From NCBI GenBank assembly GCA_963847235.1, contig CAWJYU010000005.1, positions 221,494-285,493 on the forward strand: 64,000 bases of DNA, written 5' to 3'. The translations under genes were made by a program, and so were the position numbers. The stretch's first letter is position 1. Every line of letters begins with the position of its first letter. Below, piece after piece: positions 25,542 through 34,515 of this stretch. Below the pieces are notes generated by a model. The model was not told the origin of the DNA, did no database searches, and worked only from the letters and a program-made list of their open reading frames with translations. The stretch is from JACDAN01 sp963847235 (lineage in GTDB: Bacteria; Actinomycetota; Thermoleophilia; Gaiellales; Gaiellaceae).

Positions 25542-26682
25542 TCACACCTCGGCGGCCAGGCGCAGGCCGTTGGTCGGAAGGGCAGGAGCGTGGAAGTCGT
25601 TGAAGCCGGCGCGCTCGAGCAGACCGCGCAGCTGGTCGCCGCGCGTCGTCCGCGTGAACGCAACCTCGGATGTGATGACCCGGCGCAGCGTCAGGTCGGC
25701 CAGCGACTGCTCCATCGTCTGCATTCCGCGCGAGGTGCTCGTCTGCATGACCGAGTAGACCTGCTCGATCTTCGCCTGCCGGATCAGGTTCCGGACGGCG
25801 TCGTCGGGCATCAGGATCTCGAGTGCCGCCGTCCGGCCGTGGCCGTCGGCGGTGGGGACGAGGTTCTGGGTGACGACACCCTGGAGCGTCGCCGCGAGCT
25901 GTACACGCACCTGCTGCTGCTGCGTGGCGGGAAAGGCGTCGATGACGCGGTCGATCGTCTGGGGCGCGCTCTGGGTGTGAAGCGTCGCGAAGACGAGGTG
26001 ACCCGTCTCGGCGGCGGTGAGCGCGGTCGAGATCGTCTCGAGGTCGCGCATCTCGCCGACGAGGATCACGTCGGGGTCCTGGCGCAGCGCGGCGCGAAGG
26101 CCTTCCGCGAAGGTCGTCGCGTCCTCGCCGATCTCGCGCTGGTTGACGATGCAGCGCTGGTGGTGGTGGAGGAACTCGATCGGGTCCTCGATCGTGAGGA
26201 TGTGCTCCGAGCGCGTGCGGTTGATGCGGTCGATCAGCGACGCGAGCGTCGTCGACTTGCCCGACCCGGTCGGGCCCGTGACGAGCACGAGGCCGCGCGG
26301 CATGTCGCCGAACTCGTAGAGGCGCGTCGGCAGAGCGAGCTCCTCGAGCGTCCGGATCCTCGTCGGGATCATTCGGAAGGCCGCCCCGATGCTCGTGCGC
26401 TGGAAGTACGTGTTGACGCGGAACCGGGCGACGCCCGGCAGCGAGTACGAGAAGTCGAACTGGCGCTTGGTCTCGAGGATCTTCTGCTGCTCGGTCGAGA
26501 GGATCCGGTAGATCGAGCTGCCGGATGTCGTCGGGCTGGAGCTCGTCGAAGTCCGACAGACGCTGGAGCTTCCCGGTGACACGGATGACGGGCGCCGAGC
26601 CCACCGAAAGGTGGAGGTCGGAGGCGTCGTGCTCCGCGACGGCGGTCAAGAGCTGGTCGATCGAAAGGACAGGTTTACTCAT
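25542..26682 (-). CDS. pilT: Twitching motility/retraction ATPase PilT (one frameshift)
   Basis: N-terminal part MSKPVLSIDQLLTAVAEHDASDLHLSVGSAPVIRVTGKL... and, after a one-base shift near 26522, SSIYRILSTEQQKILETK... to the end. Walker A GPTGSGKSTT, Asp box EDPIEFLHHH, Walker B VILVGEMRD, His box TGHLVFATLHTQSA; AIRNLIRE-like PilT signature is seen as DAVRNLIRQAKIEQV. About 380 residues, slightly longer than typical (about 345-370). Powers pilus retraction. The first of two pilT genes in the locus (other at 33297). Confidence 0.9.
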
Positions 26683-26701
26683 GCTTACTCCCCTTTCGGC
26701 G

Positions 26702-28051
26702 TCAAGCGGCTTCGACTTGAGGGGTTCTTGGAAGATTTCTGCCGAGGGCCGATCGGAGCGCCTCGACGCAGGCCGCGTCGAACTGAGCGCCGGCGTGAGC
26801 GTCGAGCTCGGCGAGGGCGTCGTCGATCGAGGACGCCGGGCTGTACGGCCGCTCGGCCGTGATCGCCTCGAACGCGTCGGCGACGAGGATGATGCGCGAC
26901 TCGAGCGGGATCTGGTCGCCTCGGAGTCCGTGGGGGTAGCCGCTTCCGTCGACGTGCTCGTGGTGATGGAGCACCCATCGCGCTTCCTCGTCGAGCTCGG
27001 CGGCCTCGACGACGGAATAGCCGACGTGAACGTGTCCGCGCATCGCGGCGGCCTCGTCGGCGTCCAGCGGCCCGGGCTTGCGGAGGATCCTGTCCGCGAC
27101 GCCGATCTTCCCGACGTCGTGCAGCAGACCGGCCAGCCGGATCCGCTCGAGCCGATCGGCGTCGAGGCCGAGCTCCTCACCGATCAGCACACACAGCTCC
27201 GAGACGGTCTCGCAGTGGTTCCGCGTTCCCTGGTCCTTGGCGTCGACCGCGCGCGCGAGCGCTGTGGCGAGGAGCCGCTGGTGGTGGCGGTTCGCGCGCT
27301 CCTCGGGCGGCGCGGCCGGCTTCGGCGCGAGACCGTCGGCGTAGATGACGATCCGGCGTCCGGAACGCTTGGCCTCGTAGAGGGCGAGGTCGACGTGGCG
27401 AAGGAGCGTCTCGGAGCCCTCGACGCCAGTGCGACTCGGCGATGCCGCAGGTGAACGTGACGCCGGTGCGATGACTCAGGCGCCTCGCGCTGAAGACGTT
27501 GGGCGAACGTGAAGGCACCCCACGCGCGCTCGTCGGGGAGCAGCACCATGAGCTCGTCGCCGCCGATCCGGTAGGCGGAGTCGGTCGCGCGCATCGTCGC
27601 GCGCAGGCACTCGCCCAGGGCGCGGAGGCGCGCGTCGCCGGCCTGGTGGCCGAGCGTGTCGTTGATCTGCTTCAGGCCGTCGAGATCGAGCATCACGACG
27701 CTGAAGCACGAGCCCGAGCGAGCACGGCGGGCGAACTCGCGCTCGAGGTCCTCGTGGAACGCACGATGGTTCCCGAGCCCAGTGAGGCTGTCGGTGAGCG
27801 CGGCCTGCGCGAGGCGTGCGTGCTCCGCCTCACGCGCGCGCTCGACGCGTCGCCGGTAGCCGACCTGGCGACCGACAACGACAAGCGAGGTGAGGAGGCC
27901 GAGGCCCGAGGAGGAACGAGAGTCCGGCCAGCTGCGCGAGCTCGAGGTTGTTGGCCGGCCAGTTGTCCGCGCTGCGGGCGAAGACGGTTTCGGCACCCCA
28001 AATGCCGAGAGCGACAGCGAGGGCGACGAGAAGCACGGCGAGCGCACGCAC
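26702..28051 (-). CDS. Membrane GGDEF + HD-GYP c-di-GMP enzyme (frameshifted)
   Basis: About 450 residues spread over three frames (shifts near 27905, 27500 and 27430). GTG start, two membrane helices (LAVLLVALAVALGIWG and LELAQLAGLSFLLG...), a diguanylate cyclase domain with DSLTGLGNHRAF and IGGDELMVLLP (GGDEL instead of GGDEF), then an HD-GYP phosphodiesterase with LLHDVGKIG, HHHEHVDGSGYP and the full set of metal-site His/Asp. It could make and break c-di-GMP, which controls pilus use in many bacteria. It sits 19 bases before pilT. The frame stays open upstream to about 28126, so the start is uncertain. Confidence 0.78.
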
Positions 28052-28117
28052 AGCGCCGCGGTTCTGGATCGGAGTGATTCGACGGAAGTGTGAGGAATCT
28101 TGGTCAGTCCTAAAGAG

Positions 28118-28145
28118 AGAGGGGCGCGGTTACCCGCGCCCCTCT
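28118..28145 (-). terminator. Hairpin after pilin genes
   Basis: AGAGGGGCGCGG and CCGCGCCCCTCT form a perfect 12-base stem with a 4-base loop. On the minus strand it follows the second pilin stop (28174) and is followed by CTCTTTAG. It should end pilin transcripts before the GGDEF/HD-GYP gene and stabilise the pilin mRNA. Confidence 0.75.
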
Positions 28146-28173
28146 GTTGAGCGTTCGAGTCGAACGCGCTGGC

Positions 28174-28610
28174 TTACGCGCAGGCGCCGCGTCTCGCGAC
28201 CGTCGTTGGCCGGGACCGGCGGTCGACCGAGCCGCTCGTGCCAGGTCTTGCCGCCGACGGTGCTCTGGAGGCAGTACGTGGTGGCCGTCCGCACGCCGCA
28301 CCGGAGCTCGACGCAGGTCGTGTCGATCTTGAGGCCGCGAGTCGATCGGCCTGCAGGTCGGCGACGGTCATGCCGGCGTACGTGCCGGTCGGCTGATCGG
28401 CGTAGTACGCCTCGGCCGACGGAACGGCCGCGCGGACGTTCGACCTGCAGCGGCCGTCTCGTTGGCGCGATCCTTGAAGCCGAGGTACGACGGGACTGCG
28501 ATCGCGAGCAGGATCCCGATGATGACGATGACAACGAGAAGCTCGATGAGGGTGAAGCCCTCTTCGCGAGACATCCGCTGCTGAAGACGTGCGAGCATTG
28601 ATGAGGTCAT
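28174..28610 (-). CDS. pilA: Type IV major pilin, tandem copy 2 (frameshifted)
   Basis: A prepilin: short basic leader ending REEG, then FTLIELLVVIVIIGILLAIAVPSYLGFKDRAN, the class IVa pilin helix with Glu5. After the helix the frame shifts (near 28450 and 28345), and the body continues as EAYYAD, GTYAGMTVADLQA, LKIDTTCVELRCGVRTATTYCLQSTVGGKTWHE, with Cys pairs for the D-loop disulfide; the stop is near 28174. Start candidates are the ATGs at 28610, 28598 and 28574. The N-terminal 40 residues are almost identical to copy 1. Confidence 0.75.
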
Positions 28611-28823
28611 GCCCACGTACGTGCCGCGGCTGTCGGCGTAGTACGCCTCGACGACGGAACGGCGCGAACGTTCGCGCCCGCAGCCGTTGTTGGCGCGATC
28701 CTTGAAGCCGAGGTACGACGGGACCGCAATCGCGAGCAGGATCCCGATGATGACAATTACAACGAGGAGCTCGATGAGGGTGAAGCCCTCTTCGCGAGCA
28801 AGCCTCTGACGAAGCCGTGTCAT
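28611..28823 (-). CDS. pilA: Type IV pilin, tandem copy 1, lacking C-terminal half
   Basis: Starts MTRLRQRLAREEG/FTLIELLVVIVIIGILLAIAVPSYLGFKDRANN behind AAGGAG. After the helix it reads SVVEAYYADSRGTYVGM, then runs in frame into the leader of copy 2 (TSSMLARLQQRMSREEG) with no stop codon, so the globular beta domain with its Cys residues is missing. Either a real truncated pilin fused to the next leader, or a collapsed tandem repeat in the assembly; the stretch GCGRERSRRSVV also looks frame-shifted compared with copy 2. Confidence 0.65.
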
Positions 28824-28851
28824 GTGGTTTCTCCTTGGTTTGGTTGCAGAC

Positions 28852-28862
28852 ACCTGACAGGT
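28852..28862. promoter_or_regulatory. Palindrome ACCTGNCAGGT upstream of pilin, copy 1
   Basis: ACCTGACAGGT lies 29 bases upstream of the pilin start. A second version, ACCTGGCAGGT, occurs at 29228-29238. A C5-T4-G5 hairpin (28886-28903 region) is also present. Together they suggest an operator for the pilin promoter and the divergent gene at 28938. Confidence 0.4.
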
Positions 28863-28937
28863 ATCGCTCGCATTCGGGCCCGTCCTCACCCCCTTTTGGG
28901 GGTATTTCACGCGCCGTCGCAGGCCGATAGTTCGCGC

Positions 28938-29198
28938 ATGGAACTCGCTCTCTCGGCTGCGCCCACGGGCGGGCCCGAAACGCATCACGTGCTGCGGAAC
29001 GGAACGCTCGTCGCGGTTCTGCGGATGCTTGCGAGCGACGGCAACTACACCGTCGTGGCAGAGCTCAGCGAAGAGCGCGGCGACAACGCCGTCCGCCTCC
29101 GGCAGTACACCTTCGCTCGCCTGGACGAGGCGAGCGCCTTTCTCGCCGAGGCCGCAAGCTCCTTCGCGTTCCTCGGCTGCGAGATCCAGCGCGCCTAG
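28938..29198 (+). CDS. Conserved small protein, 86 residues, divergent from pilin
   Basis: MELALSAAPTGGPETHHVLRNGTLVAVLRMLASDGNYTVVAELSEERGDNAVRLRQYTFARLDEASAFLAEAASSFAFLGCEIQRA. An alternating strand-helix pattern (VLRNGTLVAVLRML, YTVVAEL, RQYTFARLDEASAFLAEAASSF) suggests a small compact alpha/beta fold. The start at 28938 is chosen because translated sequence upstream is not protein-like. It is the only plus-strand gene inside the pilus locus and is divergent from the pilin pair. Function unknown. Confidence 0.6.
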   Translation: MELALSAAPTGGPETHHVLRNGTLVAVLRMLASDGNYTVVAELSEERGDNAVRLRQYTFARLDEASAFLAEAASSFAFLGCEIQRA

Positions 29199-29236
29199 CC
29201 CGAAACTGCGCGGCGGCCTGCTCCGGCACCTGGCAG

Positions 29237-29324
29237 GTAACAAGTTGTTACAAGCGACCGAGGCGGCGCGATCCGCCTCAGACCTGAAGCGCCTGGTCGT
29301 CGCAGCCAAGTAACAACTGGTTAC
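29237..29324. promoter_or_regulatory. Pair of GTAAC palindromes 73 bases apart
   Basis: GTAACAAGTTGTTAC (29237-29251, palindromic arms of seven) and GTAACAACTGGTTAC (29310-29324, arms of five plus) sit between the 86-residue gene and the nucleotidyltransferase gene. Between them AGGCGG/CCGCCT could pair. Candidate operators or a looped repressor site; no gene overlaps. Confidence 0.4.
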
Positions 29325-29379
29325 AAGGCCGGACGGGTCGCGGCGGAGGAGGACTTCGCGTTTCTGCGGCCGCGCGCCG

Positions 29380-29949
29380 TTAGACGAACAGCTCCTCGAA
29401 CGCGGCGACGAGCTCGTCAGCGGCCCGCGCGTTCTCCGCCTCGGCGGACGCTCTGACCTGTGCTTCACGTCGCTTCAACCTCGGCCACACGCCGCTGCGA
29501 TCGACAAGCACACGGCCGTCGCGCAGAACATCCGCGAGCAAAGTCGGCGATTCCTTCACACTCTCGAGCAGCACCACTTGAACCGGCCGGCCGAGCTCCT
29601 CCTCCAGTCGCCCTGACAGAAGCGACAACGCGTGCACCGAAGGCTCGGCGAACTCGACGACTAGGTCGACGTCACTGTCGGAGCGCTCATCACCCCGACT
29701 GACGCTGCCGTACAGCACAGCCAACCGGACGTTCGGTTGCGTCCGCAGCACCTGCAGTGCCCGGCCGAGCAGAGGCCAATGCCGGCGCACGTACTCACTC
29801 TCACTCGAGTCGACCTCGAACCGCCTCGGCGACCTGCGAGTACACCGAATCGTCCCGCGAAGTGCGGCACGACGGAGCGTGCGGCCGCTCGCCTGGACCT
29901 GCTCGGCGATCTCGTCGAGCTGCGCATGTGTCCAATATAGAACTTTCAT
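29380..29949 (-). CDS. MNT-type nucleotidyltransferase with N-terminal helix-turn-helix
   Basis: 189 residues. The central motif LYGSVSRGDERSDSDVDLVVEF is the minimal nucleotidyltransferase site (GSxxRG plus DxD). The N-terminal 60 residues (QLDEIAEQVQASGRTLRRAALRGTIRC) look like a helix-turn-helix, and the C-terminal helix is Glu/Ala-rich. Such proteins act as antitoxins that adenylylate HEPN toxins, or as repressors. No HEPN partner is obvious beside it, although a short reading frame upstream (to 30040) is open. It interrupts the pilus locus between pilA and pilB. Confidence 0.8.
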   Translation of the reverse strand: MKVLYWTHAQLDEIAEQVQASGRTLRRAALRGTIRCTRRSPRRFEVDSSESEYVRRHWPLLGRALQVLRTQPNVRLAVLYGSVSRGDERSDSDVDLVVEFAEPSVHALSLLSGRLEEELGRPVQVVLLESVKESPTLLADVLRDGRVLVDRSGVWPRLKRREAQVRASAEAENARAADELVAAFEELFV

Positions 29950-30073
29950 GTGTCCAATCGAGTCCGTGCTCGATGACTTCTTGCGCCATCCGTCTGATGA
30001 CGCACTGCTGAACAGGGACCGCTCGCTTCCCGACCGCCCGCTCTAACGGAGATCGCTCACCCGGAGCCGCGCG

Positions 30074-31864
30074 TCAGACGATGCAGACGCGGGCGAGCTC
30101 CTCGGCAGAGGTCAGCCCCGCCGCGATCTTCGCCACGCCGTCGTCCCACAGCGAGTGCATTCCCTCCGCGCCTGCGGCTCGCTCGATCTCCTCGCGCGAG
30201 GCTTTCTCCGCGGCAAGTTGCTCGATCCGCTCGGTCACCTCGAGGAGCTGGAAGATGCCGATCCGGCCGCGGTAGCCGGTGTCCGAGCAGCGCGCGCAGC
30301 CGCGCCGGCGGTGGAAGACGACTCCCTCGAGGGCCGCGACAGCATCGGACTTGATGCGAAGCGCCAGCAGCTCCTCGCGGGAGGGCGTGTAGGGCTCCGC
30401 GCAGTGCGGACAGAGCTTTCGGGCCAGCCGCTGCGCGAGCACGGCCGAGACGGCGGCGCCGGTGATGAACGGCTCGACACCCATCTCGTTCAGGCGCGTC
30501 AGTGCGCCGGGAGCGTCGTTCGTGTGCAGCGTCGAGAGCACGAGGTGGCCCGTCAAGGCCGCCTCGATCGAGATCTTGGCGGTCTCGCCGTCGCGGATCT
30601 CACCGACCATCACGACGTCGGGGTCGGAGCGGAGGATCGAGCGCAGCGCGGTCGCGAACGTCAGCCCCGCGCGCAGGTTGATCTGCACCTGGTTGATGCC
30701 GTCGAGCCTGTACTCGACCGGATCCTCGACGGTGATGACGTTCACCTCGGGACGGTTGATCTCGGCGAGCGCTGCGTAGAGCGTCGTCGACTTCCCCGAG
30801 CCGGTCGGACCGGTCACGAGCAGGGCCCCCGTCGGCCGCGCCACGATCTGGGAGAGCTGCGCCCTCATCTCGTCGGACAGCCCGAGCTCCTCCAGTGTCG
30901 GCGCGCTCCGCGACTTGTCGAGCAGGCGCATCGTCACGGACTCGCCGTCGACCGTCGGGAGCGTCGCGACTCGAATGTCCAGCACCCGTCCGGCCGCCGC
31001 GGCGTTCAGCGAGATGCGGCCGTCCTGTGGCCTTCGCCGCTCGGCGATGTCGAGCTTCGCCAAGACCTTGAGTCGCGTCGTTACACCCGAGCTCAGCTGC
31101 GTGGGGATCCGCTGCGCGACGCGCAACACTCCGTCGACGCGGAAGCGGACGACAAGCGCGCCTTCCTGGGGCTCGAAGTGGATGTCGCTGGCGCCCTCCT
31201 CGGCGGCCTGGAAGATGATCGAGTTGACGAGCCGTACGAGCGGCGCGTCAGAAATCCCGTCGTCGACCTCGAGGTCGTCGACTTCTTCGTCCTCCGCTGC
31301 CTCCGCGACTGCGTCCTCGATGAGGACTGAGTGGAGCGCTCCCGAGGCGCGAGAGATTCGTCGAATCTCGGCCAGCACGTCGGCCTGCGCGGCCACGTGG
31401 AAGGCGACCGGCTGCTGTGTGGCAAGCCGAAGCTCGTCGAGCCCGCGAACGTTCTGCGGGTCGGTGATCGCGATCCGAAGTGTCCCGCCGTCGAAGGCGA
31501 ACGGGATCGCGCAGACGCGCTCGAGTACGGCGAGCGGGATCACCCGCGCCGCCTCCGCGTCGATGCCGGCCTCCGCCAGATCGACGAGCGGCAGGTGGTA
31601 CTGCTCGGCAAGCCTGCGGGCGATGCCCAGCGAGCTCGCGAGGCCTTCGTCGATTAGCGCCTGCGAGAACGACCCGCCGAGCGCGCGGGCACGAACGTCC
31701 TCGAGCTTGTCCGGCGGGAGCATCCCCGTCTCGGCGAGGAGATCCGCGATCAGCTCGCTCTGGTCACGGCTTTCGGGCGCCGGCGGAGTCTCGCCGGGGT
31801 CGGCGTCCTCGTCAGTCGGCACGAGTCGCAGGTCAGGATCGGAGTTCACGGTCGAAGTCCCCAC
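30074..31864 (-). CDS. pilB: Type IV pilus extension ATPase PilB
   Basis: 596 residues, full length. N-terminal MshEN-like domain (about 30-180), N2 domain with EEGASDIHFEPQEGALVVRFRVDG, then the motor core: Walker A GPTGSGKSTTLY at about 350, Asp box EDPVEYRLDGINQVQIN, Walker B VVMVGEIRD, His box TGHLVLSTLHTNDA. The tetracysteine zinc loop CPHCAEPY...CARCSDTGYRGRIG marks PilB/GspE rather than PilT. The MshEN domain in related ATPases binds c-di-GMP, which would fit the cyclase nearby (inference). Two bases separate its start from the pilD stop. Confidence 0.95.
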   Translation of the reverse strand: MGTSTVNSDPDLRLVPTDEDADPGETPPAPESRDQSELIADLLAETGMLPPDKLEDVRARALGGSFSQALIDEGLASSLGIARRLAEQYHLPLVDLAEAGIDAEAARVIPLAVLERVCAIPFAFDGGTLRIAITDPQNVRGLDELRLATQQPVAFHVAAQADVLAEIRRISRASGALHSVLIEDAVAEAAEDEEVDDLEVDDGISDAPLVRLVNSIIFQAAEEGASDIHFEPQEGALVVRFRVDGVLRVAQRIPTQLSSGVTTRLKVLAKLDIAERRRPQDGRISLNAAAAGRVLDIRVATLPTVDGESVTMRLLDKSRSAPTLEELGLSDEMRAQLSQIVARPTGALLVTGPTGSGKSTTLYAALAEINRPEVNVITVEDPVEYRLDGINQVQINLRAGLTFATALRSILRSDPDVVMVGEIRDGETAKISIEAALTGHLVLSTLHTNDAPGALTRLNEMGVEPFITGAAVSAVLAQRLARKLCPHCAEPYTPSREELLALRIKSDAVAALEGVVFHRRRGCARCSDTGYRGRIGIFQLLEVTERIEQLAAEKASREEIERAAGAEGMHSLWDDGVAKIAAGLTSAEELARVCIV

Positions 31865-31865
31865 G

Positions 31866-32613
31866 TCAAAGCAGGTCCAGGTACAGGTCGAGAAGGTACT
31901 CGCCGGCGAACAGCGTGACGATGCCGCCGAGGGCGAGGAAGGGCCCGAACGGAATCCCCATCTTGCGCGCGGCGCTTCCGTGGCGTACGAGCAGGAAGAT
32001 CGACGGAACGAGCGCCGCGATCATCGCGATCATCATCGCGACCGGAACGGTGCGCCCGAGCATGGCGCCGAGGAGCAGAGCCAGCTTGACGTCACCCATG
32101 CCCATACCCGACGGGTACGCGAGCGCGGCCAGGAAGAAGAAGAGCGATGCGCCCAAGGCTGCAATCGCCCACTCGGGCGACGGCTCGAGCAATGTCTGCG
32201 CCGCGAGGACGACGGCGGCGGCGGGAAGCACGATCCGGTTCGGGATGATCCGGCGCTCCAGATCGGTCACCGAGACCGCGACGAGCGCCGCACAGAAGAA
32301 CGCAGCGACCGCTGCATACGCCGTCAGGCCGAACGCGAGCACGCAGGCACCGATCAGGAGCCCCGGTCACGAGCTCGACGAGCGGGTACTTCCAGGGGAT
32401 CGACGCGCCGCAGCTGCGGCAGCGGCCCCGGAGCAGCGCCCAAGAGAGGATCGGGATGTTGTCGTACCACGCGATGGGCGTCTCGCACGTCATGCACGCC
32501 GAAGGCGGGTTGACGACGGAGCGCCGAAGCGGCACGCGCGCGGCGAGCACGTTCAGGAAGCTCCCGAGCGCGAGCCCGGGAACGAACGCGAGTGCTGCAA
32601 GCGCGGCGGCCAC
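31866..32613 (-). CDS. pilD: Prepilin leader peptidase/methyltransferase PilD (one frameshift)
   Basis: N-terminal frame: LGSFLNVLAARVPLRRSVVNPPSACMTCETPIAWYDNIPILSWALLRGRCRSCGASIPWKYPLVE, with the four-Cys zinc motif of A24A peptidases. A one-base shift near 32360 leads to LAFGLTAYAAVAAFF...VTDLERRIIPNRIVLP and SGMGMGDVKLALLLGAMLG, carrying the two catalytic Asp (xxD and GxGD). About 250 residues with eight helices. It cleaves the leaders of the pilins in this locus. Directly upstream of pilB. Confidence 0.9.
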
Positions 32614-32636
32614 GACTTATCTCCTATCGGTTGTTC

Positions 32637-32662
32637 CGACCGCACCCCTTGAGGGGTGCGGT
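32637..32662. terminator. Hairpin between minor pilin and pilD
   Basis: GACCGCACCCC and GGGGTGCGGTC form an 11-base perfect stem with a TTGA loop. It lies between the PilW-like gene stop (32672) and the pilD start (32613). No T-run follows on either strand, so it may attenuate or protect rather than terminate. Confidence 0.6.
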
Positions 32663-32671
32663 CGCGGTTCA

Positions 32672-33300
32672 TCAGGACCGCGGTGTGTTGCGCAGGACGA
32701 TGTCGTCCTGGAGCCTGTACCGCTGCTTGGCATCGGCGGGCTTCAGATCGACCGGCAGGTCGACGCTGAGCGTTCCGAGGAGGCCGCCTGCCGGGCGGTG
32801 TGTAGTTCGTGAACACCGTGCCCGTCGTCAGGTAGTCGGCCCATTTCCGGCCGGTTCCGGAGCACGTGGCCGTGTCGCGCATCGTACGCGCCAGAGCGTG
32901 GGGACGCCGGGTCGGTGAGCGCACCGCCGCCTGTCCCTCGTGCACCACGTGACAGTCGTGGCTCCAGCGCCGGTGGCGTTGGTCGGGCAGTACGGCGCCG
33001 AGCGTGATCGTGATCGCCTAGCGAATCGTGGCGGCACGTGCCGCGTCGAGCGTCACGCTCGTTCGCGCAGTGGATCTCGCGCCGCAGCTTGTCGAGCGCC
33101 AGCCGGGCGTCCTGCTGCGCCTGGACCCGGTTCGACATGTCCACCTCAGCCGTGGATGCCGAGACAAAGAGCTGCGTCAGCGCGGTCAGAACGACCACGA
33201 GGATCGCCAGCACGACGATCATCTCGGTGAGCGCGATGCCGCGAGAGTCTGTGGCGCGCTGCCGGACGGCGGCGAGCCGGCCGCGCATGCGCGCGGTCAT
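32672..33300 (-). CDS. PilW/PulJ-like minor pilin (frameshifted)
   Basis: MTARMRGRLAAVRQRATDSRG/IALTEMIVVLAILVVVLTALTQLFV: a long prepilin leader ending in Gly, then Ile +1 and Glu +5, followed by EVDMSNRVQAQQDARLALDKLRREIHCAN, typical of PilW-type subunits. After about 33020 the reading moves between frames at least three times (GAGATTVTWCT, then RDTATCSGTGRKWADYLTTGTVFTNYTPP, then LLGTLSVDLPVDLKPADAKQRYRLQDDIVLRNTPRS and stop at 32672). ATGA overlap with the second pilT. Confidence 0.7.
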
Positions 33301-34461
33301 GCGGGCTGGCGCTCGGAGCTGGCGGCGAGTCGCAGGCGTGGAAGGTCGTCCATGGCGGGCTCGTTCGCCGCCTTCTTCGCGGCCTCCATCGCCTTCACGG
33401 CGTGCTCGAGTGCGATCACGAAGTCGTGGTGGTTCGGAGCTGCGCCGGCTGCGACGCCGCGGTCGACCTCGCCTGAGAGCACCAGGTCGATCAGCGCCGC
33501 GGTCAGCGTCTGCATGTGGAAGAACTCGCCGTCCGCGATCGCCTCGGGAATCTCCTCCGGCCTGTTCTCGCGGACGAGGTCGGCGATCCGGTTGTTGTTC
33601 ACCATGACCTCGAACGCTGCGATGCGACCACCGTCGCGGCGCGGAAGCAGCCGCTGGCTGACGACGCCGCGAAGGACGCCGGCGAGGATCGAGCGAACCT
33701 GAATCTGCTTGCCCTCGGGGAAGAACTCGATCAGCCGGGCGATCGTCTCGGAGGCGTCGATCGTGTGCATCGTCGAGACCACGAGGTGACCCGACTCCGC
33801 CGCCTGGAGCGCCGTCTCGGCCGACTCGCTGTCGCGGAGCTCGCCGATCAGGATCACATCGGGGTCCTGGCGGAGTGCGCGCCGAAGGGCTTCGTTGAAC
33901 GACCCGGTGTCGAGCCCGACCTCACGCTGGTTGACGATGCAGCGCTCGTCGCGATGGAGGATCTCGATCGGGTCCTCGATCGTGACGATGTGCTGCTGGC
34001 GAGTGCGGTTGATGTGGCCGAGCATCGCCGCGAGCGTCGTCGTCTTGCCGACGCCGGTCGCGCCGGTCACGAGGATCAGGCCGCGCTGCTCTTCGGCGAG
34101 CCTCCGAACGCCGGGAGGAAGCCGAAGCGAGTCGAACGTCGGCACCTCGTCGGGGATCACGCGCATCGCGAACGAGATGTCGCCGCGCTGGCGGAACGCA
34201 TTCACGCGGAAGCGCGGGAGGCCCGTCCTGCTGGTACGAGGTGTCGAGCTCACCGGTCTCGTGGAACGACGCGAGCCGCGCCGGAGCCGAGGCGCCGATC
34301 TCATCGAGAACGAGCTCGAGCTGCTCTGCGTCGAGCGGTGCCCAGTCGTCGAGAGGCGCCAGCGCTCCGTCGTGACGGATGACCGGCGGCTGGCCGACCT
34401 TCAAATGGAGGTCGCTCGCGCCTCGTTCGACTGCGGTCCGGAGCAGCTTGTTCAAATCCAT
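33297..34461 (-). CDS. PilT-like retraction ATPase, second paralogue (one frameshift)
   Basis: MDLNKLLRTAVERGASDLHLKVGQPPVIRHDGAL..., shifting near 34225 to GLPRFRVNAFRQRGDISFAMRVIP... Walker A is GATGVGKTTT, then EDPIEILHRDE, VILIGELRD, SGHLVVSTMHTIDA, and a PilT-like VNNNRIADLVRENRPEEI. About 388 residues; the tail after position 330 is longer than in PilT1. In species with two PilT-type proteins one often modulates retraction (PilU); that role is inference. It sits between the PilX-like and PilW-like genes, unlike pilT1, which sits with pilM. Confidence 0.88.
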
Positions 34462-34515
34462 GCCGAGTCCATCGGCAGAACCTCTGCCGTTCTTGAGGGG
34501 AAGTCTGACGCCATG

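Noticed and set aside
32637..32662. Strong rho-independent terminator for pilD
   Set aside because: The stem is perfect but no T-run follows on either strand, so I list it only as a hairpin of uncertain role.
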